DNA of 51,701 nt from Treponema sp. GTDB lineage: Bacteria > Spirochaetota > Spirochaetia > Treponematales > Treponemataceae. The DNA is taken from contig JAFYZU010000044.1 of NCBI GenBank assembly GCA_017548565.1, positions 1-51,701 of the forward strand, in the 5' to 3' direction. Below are positions 8,287 through 15,683 of the stretch, piece by piece (the first letter of the stretch is position 1; each line of letters begins with the position of its first letter). A model generated the notes under the pieces. The model was not told the origin of the DNA, did no database searches, and worked only from the letters and a program-made list of their open reading frames with translations. Position numbers and translations under genes: made by a program.

Positions 8287-9189
8287 ATGACGATTCAACA
8301 ATTAAAATATGCCGTTGCAGTTGCGGAATGTGGAAATGTTACGGCAGCAAGTCAGAAGGTGTTTATTTCACAACCAAGTCTTACATCTGCAATACATGAG
8401 CTGGAACATGAGATAGGAATACAGATTTTTTCCAGAACTAATAAAGGCGTGATTGTTACCAATGAGGGCCGTGAATTTTTAGGATACGCCAGACAGGTTC
8501 TTGAACAGACATCGCTTCTTGAAGAAAGATACCTTGGTAATCCGCAGAAGCAGAAAAGGTTCAGTGTAACATGCCAGCATTATTCGTTTGCGGTCAATGC
8601 CTTTGTTGATGTAATAAAAAAGTACGGTGGTTCTGAATATGATTATACATTACGCGAGGGACAAACAAGTCAGATTATAGATGATGTTGCTAATCTTAAC
8701 AGTGAAATAGGGATTTTATATCTTAATAAAACAAATACACAGATAATTTTAAAGCTTCTTAAAAAAAATGATCTTGTTTTCAAAGAGCTTTTTACGGCAA
8801 AACCGCATGTTTTTATTTCAAATACAAATCCACTTGCAGAAAAAGAAACTGTTTTCTTACAGGATCTTGAAAAATATCCTTATCTTACTTATGAACAGGG
8901 TGAATATAATTCTTTTTATTTTGGAGAAGAACCACTGCCGGCAATAGATCATAAACTGAATATAAAAGTAAGTGACCGCGCAACCCTTTTTAATCTTTTA
9001 ATCGGTTTGAACGGATATACGGTGAGTTCTGGAGTGATTGACAGTAAACTGAACGGAAGCAGTATTATTTCTCGTCCTCTTGAGTATGATGATTATATGA
9101 AAATCGGTGTTGTAACTCACAAGAATGTTGTTCTTTCGCGATATGCAGCAGCATATTTACAGGCGATAAAAACATACATTCCTGTGTAA
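8287..9189 (+). CDS. LysR-family regulator, probably of metE-metF
   Basis: 300 residues, the standard LysR length. The N-terminal winged HTH is at about 1-60 (MTIQQLKYAVAVAECGN, then SQPSLTSAIHELE and FSRTNKGVIVTNEG); the rest is a two-lobed effector domain ending ...HKNVVLSRYAAAYLQAI. Several LysR proteins of this type (CysB/CysL/MetR-like) control sulfur amino-acid genes. Its divergent placement from metE with a shared 133-bp regulatory region makes it the likely metE regulator. The effector (homocysteine, O-acetylserine or another) cannot be read from the sequence. Its stop codon abuts the convergent decarboxylase with no gap or terminator. Confidence 0.9.
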   Translation: MTIQQLKYAVAVAECGNVTAASQKVFISQPSLTSAIHELEHEIGIQIFSRTNKGVIVTNEGREFLGYARQVLEQTSLLEERYLGNPQKQKRFSVTCQHYSFAVNAFVDVIKKYGGSEYDYTLREGQTSQIIDDVANLNSEIGILYLNKTNTQIILKLLKKNDLVFKELFTAKPHVFISNTNPLAEKETVFLQDLEKYPYLTYEQGEYNSFYFGEEPLPAIDHKLNIKVSDRATLFNLLIGLNGYTVSSGVIDSKLNGSSIISRPLEYDDYMKIGVVTHKNVVLSRYAAAYLQAIKTYIPV

Positions 9190-10359
9190 TTAATAGTAAT
9201 ATGTCTTTATCGGAGGAAATCCGTTGAAAGCGACCGATGCATAGGTAGAAGTATAAGCACCTGTCGATAACCAGTAAAGTCTGTCGCCTGCTTTAAGTGA
9301 AACCGGAAGCTTGTATTGTGCAGTTTCATACATAATATCCATGCTGTCGCAGGTTGGTCCCGCAATAATAACGATTCCTTCTTTTTCTGTCGGAGAATCC
9401 TTGCTAGTTATAACAGGATATTTGATTGATTCATCGAGCGTTTCAATTAATCCGTTGAATTTTCCTGTATCTACATAAACCCATCGTGCAAGGGCAGTAT
9501 TGTTTTTTCTTGAAGTTAAGATTACTTCACTTGTTAAAATTCCGCTGTCACCGACTAATGAACGTCCCGGTTCAAGGATTATTTCAGGAATATTATCTCC
9601 GAAGTCTTCCTGAATGTATCGTGAAATTTCAGAGGCATATTCGCTTAAATCATTTGTAGGATCTACATAGCTTGCAGGGAAACCGCCGCCCATGTTTATC
9701 ATGGAAAGTTTGATGCCTTCTTCTTCCTCAAGTGAAGTAAACAGATATTTTACCTTTGCAATTGCATCGTTCCATTGACCGATATCCCGCTGCTGACTTC
9801 CTACATGGAAGCTTATTCCGTATGGAGTTAAGCCGAGTTTTTTTGCAAGCACCAGAAGATCGTATGCCATGTCGGGATGACATCCGAATTTTCGTGAAAG
9901 AGGCCAGTCAGCAGTAACAGAATTTTCAACAAGGATACGTACATAAATTCTTGAGCCGGGAGCCTGTTCTGCAATGTTTTTTAAATCATCCTTACTGTCG
10001 GTAGCAAACATTCTTACGCCTTTATCATAAAAATATTTGATATCCTTTGCTTTTTTTATTGTATTTCCGTAAGAAAGTCTGTCCGGACTGATATTGAATT
10101 TGTTGATTAAATCTAACTCATATCGTGAAGCAATATCAAAGCAGGAACCCATATCTGCAAGCATCTGTAAAACAGGTTCACCAGGATTTGCCTTGATTGC
10201 ATAGAAAATTCTTGCATAAGGAAAAGAGTTTTTAAGCTTAATGAAATTTGCTTTTACTTTGTTCAGATTGATTGCAATATTCGGTGTTTCAAGATCCTTT
10301 GTAAAATCAAGAAAACGCTGCCATTCCTTATCACTTATATAATCACTTCTATTGAACAT
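9190..10359 (-). CDS. PLP-dependent ornithine/lysine decarboxylase (fold III)
   Basis: Decarboxylates ornithine (to putrescine) or lysine (to cadaverine); cytoplasmic, probably a dimer. The 389 residues correspond to the short eukaryote-like ODC / bacterial lysine-ornithine decarboxylase type, not the long fold-I enzyme. Visible residues: PLP lysine K56 in FYAIKANP, H185 in HVGS, Gly-rich phosphate loop GGG 224-226, EPGR 263-266, and C337-D338 in PTCDSMD supplied across the dimer. The motif set excludes diaminopimelate decarboxylase. AGGTGG precedes ATG. Orn versus Lys preference cannot be decided from sequence alone. Confidence 0.9.
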   Translation of the reverse strand: MFNRSDYISDKEWQRFLDFTKDLETPNIAINLNKVKANFIKLKNSFPYARIFYAIKANPGEPVLQMLADMGSCFDIASRYELDLINKFNISPDRLSYGNTIKKAKDIKYFYDKGVRMFATDSKDDLKNIAEQAPGSRIYVRILVENSVTADWPLSRKFGCHPDMAYDLLVLAKKLGLTPYGISFHVGSQQRDIGQWNDAIAKVKYLFTSLEEEEGIKLSMINMGGGFPASYVDPTNDLSEYASEISRYIQEDFGDNIPEIILEPGRSLVGDSGILTSEVILTSRKNNTALARWVYVDTGKFNGLIETLDESIKYPVITSKDSPTEKEGIVIIAGPTCDSMDIMYETAQYKLPVSLKAGDRLYWLSTGAYTSTYASVAFNGFPPIKTYYY

Positions 10360-10463
10360 TCTTTACCACCTGGTTTTAATTTATAGAAACAATATAGTAA
10401 CTTTAACCGAATAATACATAAATTAAAATAAAAAAACTAGATTTTAAGTATTGTTTTTTAAAG

Positions 10464-11147
10464 TTATGAATCAGTTAATGTGATTTCTTTTATTCCTTTG
10501 ATTTTTGAAAGTTTTTCTGTCAGGATATTTGTATTTAAAGAGTCCGGGGCGTGCACGGAAATCGTGAGATGTGTTCTTTTTTCCTCGTACGAATAGCGGA
10601 TATCCATATCGTGAATTATAAACCCACATTCTTTCAGTGTTTTTTTAAGGAAGATTTCATCATAATCCTTGTTTGCAATTGTAAGAAGGAGATTTTTTCT
10701 CTTTTCGGCAGGGAAAAGCTTTTTTTCAAGTCTTGAAACGATTGCGAGTGTCAGGATGCTGAAAATCATTACAAGAAGGGCCGGAATATAAAGCTTTGCA
10801 CCACAGGCAATTCCGACAGATGCATCGGTAAAAATAATCGCAGCAGTTGTGAGTCCGCGTATATTTAAACCGTAATGGAAAATTGCACCTGCACCTAGAA
10901 ATCCAATACCAGTTATAACTCCGGCCGCAATTCTCGTAGGATCTCCGGTAACCGAAAATTCAGAAGCAATGTAAACCGAAAGAATCGTTAAAAGACAACT
11001 GGACATACAGATAAAAATCAACGTTCTTATGCCGACAGAATGCTGATGGGCCTTTCGTTCAATACCGAAGCAGAGTCCGCACAGCAGGCTTGATGTCAAT
11101 CGTATAAGATAATCAAGATGAATGTTTTGTAAAATAAAATCAGGCAT
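10464..11147 (-). CDS. MgtC/SapB-family membrane protein
   Basis: 227 residues: about four to five membrane helices in the first 140 residues, with family signatures GIERKAHQHSVGIRTLIF, AAGVITGIGFLGAGAI and RGLTTAAIIFTDASVGIACG, then a soluble ACT-like C-terminal domain (about 148-227, KNLLLTIANKDYDE... to ...KIKGIKEITLTD). MgtC proteins affect magnesium homeostasis or membrane ATPases; the precise role here is unknown. GGGAG supports the start. It follows the upstream hypothetical gene by 27 nt, so both probably share a transcript. Confidence 0.88.
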   Translation of the reverse strand: MPDFILQNIHLDYLIRLTSSLLCGLCFGIERKAHQHSVGIRTLIFICMSSCLLTILSVYIASEFSVTGDPTRIAAGVITGIGFLGAGAIFHYGLNIRGLTTAAIIFTDASVGIACGAKLYIPALLVMIFSILTLAIVSRLEKKLFPAEKRKNLLLTIANKDYDEIFLKKTLKECGFIIHDMDIRYSYEEKRTHLTISVHAPDSLNTNILTEKLSKIKGIKEITLTDS

Positions 11148-11174
11148 AAAAACTCCCGGAAATTATTTTTCGTT

Positions 11175-11906
11175 TTATTTGAACAAAGAAAAACCTGAAA
11201 TTTTTGAGCCGACTTTTACCCAGCTTGCTGCATTTTTTGCAGACTGTCTGTTTTTTGCATTTTTAAGTGACTCAATATTCTGGCTTATCCAGGAAGCAAT
11301 ATATTCTTCGTTATTGTAATATTCGTTGGAAGGATCACATCGTACGAGTGAAACAGAAAGATACTGTTTTTCCTGAACAAGAGTTGCAAAATTCTGAGCC
11401 AGTGCAATAAACGCTTCCTGTGCAGAATTTACAATGTTGCTTGCAGGTACAGTATTCAATGCTTTTGATCCTGCAAGAAGAATGTCATATTTCGAAGGAT
11501 AGGTTTTTACCATAAAAGTAACCGTTACCGGATCTTTTCTTTGTTCCAGACGGAATAAAAGCTCATTGGCAAGGAACTGAAAGCTGTTTATCATTGTGTC
11601 GGAAGCCATAGAGATATTATCTGTACGGTCATATTCAAATTTACTTGCAAAATAAAGTGCATCGAAATAGAAAAGATAATTATCGAGATCCTTTACCTTT
11701 GATTCTCCCTGAATTAAAAAGGAACGTGCAGAAATTGCAGAACCCTTGTTCCACAGACAGGCATCTATCATATCTGAGGCTTCGAGAGTTGAAAGTTCAC
11801 CATCTGTTCGTATTGAGGTAAACACACTTCTATTTTGTTTTGTAAAGCTTACAGCCAATTCAAGACTTTCCGGCAACTCTTTACCGGCAATTAAAATATC
11901 ACCCAT
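11175..11906 (-). CDS. Uncharacterised protein, possibly a degenerate SDR
   Basis: I chose ATG at 11906 (243 residues, MGDILIAGKELPE); an in-frame GTG at 11924 lies inside the promoter. Not recognised with confidence. The layout recalls a short-chain dehydrogenase: an opening strand-helix (ILIAGKE...LELAVSFTKQNRSVFTSI), a middle LDNYLFYFDALYFAS strand, and KYDILLAGSKALNTV...SAQEAFIALAQNFATL like the SDR Y-x3-K helix. However, the Gly-rich NAD motif and the Tyr-Lys pair are absent, so it would not be an active SDR. It lacks a Shine-Dalgarno, and a strong -10 lies 6 nt before ATG. It heads a two-gene unit with mgtC. Confidence 0.7.
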   Translation of the reverse strand: MGDILIAGKELPESLELAVSFTKQNRSVFTSIRTDGELSTLEASDMIDACLWNKGSAISARSFLIQGESKVKDLDNYLFYFDALYFASKFEYDRTDNISMASDTMINSFQFLANELLFRLEQRKDPVTVTFMVKTYPSKYDILLAGSKALNTVPASNIVNSAQEAFIALAQNFATLVQEKQYLSVSLVRCDPSNEYYNNEEYIASWISQNIESLKNAKNRQSAKNAASWVKVGSKISGFSLFK

Positions 11907-11912
11907 AGTTAT

Positions 11913-11941
11913 ATTATAACACACTATAGATTTGCTATCTA
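11913..11941 (-). promoter_or_regulatory. Promoter giving a probable leaderless mRNA (minus)
   Basis: Minus strand: TAGATA (11941-11936), 17-bp spacer ending TGT (extended -10), TATAAT (11918-11913), then ATAACT and ATG at 11906. The expected start nucleotide is the A of ATG; no Shine-Dalgarno is present. Confidence 0.6.
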
Positions 11942-11942
11942 G

Positions 11943-11971
11943 TAGAATTGTAATCTTGTATATGATATAAT
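11943..11971 (+). promoter_or_regulatory. Promoter giving a probable leaderless mRNA (plus)
   Basis: Extended -10 TGATATAAT (11963-11971) with a weak -35 (TAGAAT, 11943-11948, 17-bp spacing). ATG begins 7 nt after the -10, and no Shine-Dalgarno is present. It is back-to-back with the minus-strand promoter. Confidence 0.5.
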
Positions 11972-11978
11972 TGATTTT

Positions 11979-13214
11979 ATGAAAGTTTGGATAAAATATT
12001 TTATTGGTATTGTACTTGGCATTATCTGTGCGCTTTTTCTTCCGGCTTCAAGTGTAAAAGCCGCTGAAATCCTGTCATTTTTAACAGATTTATTTATCAG
12101 AATCGGACGTTATATTGTAGTTCCTCTTGTTTTTGCCAGCGGAATTGTAGCCGTAAACAAGCTTCGTTCTTCCAAAATGATTGGAAAAACAGTTTTGTGG
12201 ACTTTTTTGATAATAGTAGTTTCATCTTTGTTTTTAACATTTATGGGAATTATTTCAATTGTTCTTTTCCGTCTTCCACGAATTCCTATCATAGGAGATA
12301 CGACCTCTGAAGTTGTTTCGATAGATGTAAAATCACTGATTTTATCTTTGTTCCCGAACTCTGCCTATGAATCATTAGTTCAGGGAACATTTATAGGTGC
12401 CGCTTTTCTGTTTGCTTTTTTCGTAGGATGGAGCAGTGCGTCGATGAATGAAACGAATACTTTTAAGCCAATAACAATGCTTGTAGATTCTCTTTCTCAG
12501 CTTTTCTATAACATTGCATCATTTTTTACGGAAATTTTATCTGTTCTTTCGGTAGCAATCATGTGTTACTGGGCATTTACCTATAAATCAACTTTATCGT
12601 CAGGAACATATACTCCAATGATGATAATGTTTATGATAGATTTTATTGTCATAGCATGTATTATTTATCCTTTGATTGTACGATATGTCTGCCATGATCC
12701 TCATCCTTACAGAGTGCTTTATGCAAGTCTTGCGCCGTTCATGCTTTCGTTTATAAGCGGCGATTCAAATCTTGCCCTTGGAATAAGTACGCTTCATGGA
12801 AAAGAAAGTCTTGGTATACGACGACGCATTTCAGGATTTACATATCCTTTGTTTTCTATTTTTGCACGCGGCGGATCGGCTCTTGTTGCTTCCATCAGCT
12901 TTATAATCATCATGTATTCATATTCAAGTCTTGAATTGAAACTTGGACAGATAATGATAATTTTTCTGATTGCATTCGGAGCATCTTTCCTTCTCGGCGG
13001 ACTTCCGACGGGTGGTGCTTTTGTTCTTTTAACTGTAATCTGTCAGAAATACGGTCAGGGCTTTGAATCAAGCTATCTGCTTTTAAAACCGACTGCATTT
13101 ATCATCTGTTCATTTGCGACATTAATTGATACTGCTACAGCAATGTTCGGAAGTTATATAGTTGCATCAAAAACAAAAATGATAGAATATCATTCTATAA
13201 AAAATTTCATCTAA
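11979..13214 (+). CDS. Dicarboxylate/amino-acid:cation symporter (SDF family)
   Basis: 411 residues with about eight membrane helices plus hairpin loops typical of the DAACS (GltP/DctA/SstT) family. The start MKVWIKYFIGIVLGIICALFLP and the RIGRYIVVPLVFASGIVAV segment match the family, as does the late FIICSFATLIDTATAMFGSYIVA, which corresponds to the substrate-binding helix 8 region with its conserved Asp. It moves glutamate, aspartate, C4-dicarboxylates or serine/threonine with Na+ or H+; the substrate cannot be set here. No Shine-Dalgarno; an extended -10 box lies 7 nt before ATG. Tex follows after 9 nt, so they are probably co-transcribed. Confidence 0.85.
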   Translation: MKVWIKYFIGIVLGIICALFLPASSVKAAEILSFLTDLFIRIGRYIVVPLVFASGIVAVNKLRSSKMIGKTVLWTFLIIVVSSLFLTFMGIISIVLFRLPRIPIIGDTTSEVVSIDVKSLILSLFPNSAYESLVQGTFIGAAFLFAFFVGWSSASMNETNTFKPITMLVDSLSQLFYNIASFFTEILSVLSVAIMCYWAFTYKSTLSSGTYTPMMIMFMIDFIVIACIIYPLIVRYVCHDPHPYRVLYASLAPFMLSFISGDSNLALGISTLHGKESLGIRRRISGFTYPLFSIFARGGSALVASISFIIIMYSYSSLELKLGQIMIIFLIAFGASFLLGGLPTGGAFVLLTVICQKYGQGFESSYLLLKPTAFIICSFATLIDTATAMFGSYIVASKTKMIEYHSIKNFI

Positions 13215-13223
13215 GGTATTACA

Positions 13224-15578
13224 ATGGATTACACACAGGAATTTATTGACTCATTAAAAGTAAACGAAGTTGCAATTTTAAAAAGGATTGCAGAAGAATT
13301 GAGCATTCGTGAAACTCAGGTAAGTGCGGTTATCAGTCTTGTAGAGGAGGGATGTACAATTCCTTTTATCAGCCGATATCGTAAGGAAAGGCACGGCTCT
13401 CTTGATGAAGTTCAGGTCCGCGACTGCGACCATCTGTTCAAATCATATAAGAACATTGAAGAAAGACGTCTGGAAATTGTAAAGGGAATTTTTTCACAGG
13501 GAAAGCTTACAGATTCTCTTTATAATGCAGTCATGTCAGCAGTAACTATGACGGCCCTTGAAGATTTATGGGCTCCGTTCAAAAAGAAAAAGAAGACGAG
13601 AGGAATGCTTGCTGCAGAAAAAGGACTTGAACCTCTTGCAGATGCAATGCTCGTATTAAATGATGCAGAAATAGAAAAGAAAGCAGAAGAATTTGTAAAG
13701 GATAATACCGAAAATCCTGAGCTTTCTGTTGCAACCGTACAGGATGCGCTTGATGGAGCAAAGGATATCATTGCAGAACGAGTAAGTCAGGAAACCTCGA
13801 ACCGTGAAGCAGTTCATGGTCTTTATCTTAAATCCGGTGATATTATTACCAAAGGGATTGTTCCTGAAGGAAAGGATGAAGAAACTGCGAAGAAGGAATC
13901 TACCTATCAGATGTATTGGGATTATAAAGAACCTCTTAATCAGTTAAAGCCGCATCGTATTCTTGCAATCAATCGAGCTGAACGGGAAGGAGCTCTTGAG
14001 GTTACAATTGACGTAGATGTTGATTCTGCTGTTAAGCTTTTACAGAAGGATGTAAAAATCAATAATAAATATCATTCTGAAGCAATTGAAGATGGCGTTG
14101 TAAGACTTCTTTCCCCGGCAGTCGTTAGAGAAATCCGCAGTGATGAAGCCGATGAAGCCGATGTTCATGGAATAGGAATTTTCAGTGAAAATCTTAAGAA
14201 TCTTCTGATGACACAACCGATTAAGGGAAGCCGTGTTCTTGGTGTTGACCCTGGAATAAGAACGGGAACAAAATGTGCTGCTCTTGATGAAACAGGAAAA
14301 TATCTCGGTTACTTTAAATTCTTTCAGGTTCAGGATCCACAGGATTCATACAATCAGATAAAAGATGCAATCGAAAAATATAAGATTCAGGTTGTAGCAG
14401 TAGGAAACGGAACAGGAAGTCAGGAAGTTCAGGAAATTGTAAGCAGGGTAATAAGTGAAAATTATAATGATGTAATGTATACCGTTGTCGATGAATCGGG
14501 AGCATCTGTTTATTCTGCGAGCGACATTGCACGTGAAGAATTTCCGGAGCTTGATTTGACAATCCGTGGGGCAATTTCAATGGGTCGCCGTCTTCAGGAT
14601 CCTCTTTCAGAACTTGTAAAAATTGATCCTAAGGCAATAGGAGTAGGACTTTATCAGCATGATGTAAATCAGAAAAAGCTTGCAGAACAGCTTGATGAAG
14701 TCGTAGGCTCTGTTGTGAATAATGTAGGCGTTAATTTAAATACAGCGAGTTATTCGTTATTGAAATATGTATCGGGTATTAATTCCACAACTGCAAAAAA
14801 AATTGTCGCATATAGAGATGCAAACGGAAAAATCAAGAGTCGTGAAGAATTGAAAAATGTTCCGGGGCTTGGTCCAAAGGCTTATGAACAGTGCGCAGGA
14901 TTTTTAAAAATAGCCGAAAGCTCAGATCCTCTTGATAATACATGGGTTCATCCGGAAAATTATGATGCGGCACGTGAAGTTTTACCGCTTGTCCGTAAGG
15001 GTGAAAAGGTAAACATTGATGAAATTGCCGCAAAATATAAAATCGGTATTACAACCGTAAAGGATATTGTAGAAGAGCTTCAGAAACCGAACCGTGATCC
15101 ACGAGACGGATATCCTGCTCCAATCATGCAGAAGGGTGTCGTTCAGTTTGAAGATTTGAAGGAAGGAATGAAAGTTACCGGAAAAATAAAGAATGTAGTC
15201 GATTTTGGTGCTTTTGTTGATATTGGCCTTCATGAAACAGGATTAATCCACGTTTCGGAATTGAGCGACAGCTTTGTTAAAGATCCTATGGAAGTCGTAA
15301 AGGTTGGTGATGTTCACGAATTTACGATTATTGAGCTGGATCAGGTAAGAAGAAGAATAAGTCTTTCGTTAAAAAGCGATGCAGCCAGCCGGGCAGGAAC
15401 AGGACAAAAATCTTCACCAAAGCGTGATTTTAATTCTCAGAAAAATCAGGGCGGAAAAAAGGTTGTTGTAGTTAAAAAATCACCGCAGAATTCAGACAGG
15501 GATAATAAAAAATATACACAGAATTCTGATGAGGGCATGAGCTACAATCCGTTTGCCGCGTTCTTTAATCAGAAGTAA
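13224..15578 (+). CDS. tex: Tex-family RNA-binding protein with S1 domain
   Basis: 784 residues. The Tex N-terminal helical region contains TIPFISRYRKERHGSLDEVQ; then the YqgF/RNase H-like domain with VLGVDPGIRTGTKCA and VAVGNGTGSQE; helix-hairpin-helix motifs (NLNTASYSLLKYVSGI; ELKNVPGLGPKAYEQC); and an S1 domain near 655-725 (GMKVTGKIKNVVDFGAFVDI, GLIHVSELSD). A basic, Gln/Asn-rich tail of about 50 residues follows. Tex proteins bind nucleic acid and affect transcription and stress or toxin gene expression; the biochemical role is poorly defined. AAGGT overlaps the end of the symporter stop region, supporting this start. Confidence 0.95.
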   Translation: MDYTQEFIDSLKVNEVAILKRIAEELSIRETQVSAVISLVEEGCTIPFISRYRKERHGSLDEVQVRDCDHLFKSYKNIEERRLEIVKGIFSQGKLTDSLYNAVMSAVTMTALEDLWAPFKKKKKTRGMLAAEKGLEPLADAMLVLNDAEIEKKAEEFVKDNTENPELSVATVQDALDGAKDIIAERVSQETSNREAVHGLYLKSGDIITKGIVPEGKDEETAKKESTYQMYWDYKEPLNQLKPHRILAINRAEREGALEVTIDVDVDSAVKLLQKDVKINNKYHSEAIEDGVVRLLSPAVVREIRSDEADEADVHGIGIFSENLKNLLMTQPIKGSRVLGVDPGIRTGTKCAALDETGKYLGYFKFFQVQDPQDSYNQIKDAIEKYKIQVVAVGNGTGSQEVQEIVSRVISENYNDVMYTVVDESGASVYSASDIAREEFPELDLTIRGAISMGRRLQDPLSELVKIDPKAIGVGLYQHDVNQKKLAEQLDEVVGSVVNNVGVNLNTASYSLLKYVSGINSTTAKKIVAYRDANGKIKSREELKNVPGLGPKAYEQCAGFLKIAESSDPLDNTWVHPENYDAAREVLPLVRKGEKVNIDEIAAKYKIGITTVKDIVEELQKPNRDPRDGYPAPIMQKGVVQFEDLKEGMKVTGKIKNVVDFGAFVDIGLHETGLIHVSELSDSFVKDPMEVVKVGDVHEFTIIELDQVRRRISLSLKSDAASRAGTGQKSSPKRDFNSQKNQGGKKVVVVKKSPQNSDRDNKKYTQNSDEGMSYNPFAAFFNQK

Positions 15579-15637
15579 TTATGTTAAAAGACCGGTAAAA
15601 TTGAATTTCTACCGATAATAAAAGTATAACTTCAAAT

Positions 15638-15666
15638 TTGTTTTACTATAAAATATGTATTATACT
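15638..15666 (+). promoter_or_regulatory. Promoter of the lipoprotein pair
   Basis: TTGTTT (15638-15643), 17 bp, TATACT (15661-15666). The leader would be about 11 nt with Shine-Dalgarno GAGGTG before ATG at 15684. Confidence 0.6.
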
Positions 15667-15683
15667 GTTTTTGAGGTGATGCA

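Noticed and set aside
15585-15620. Second sigma-28-like -10 (ACCGATAA at 15611-15618)
   Set aside because: The -10 matches, but the position 11 nt upstream reads CCGGTAAA, a poor match. A good sigma-70 promoter lies 20 nt further down.
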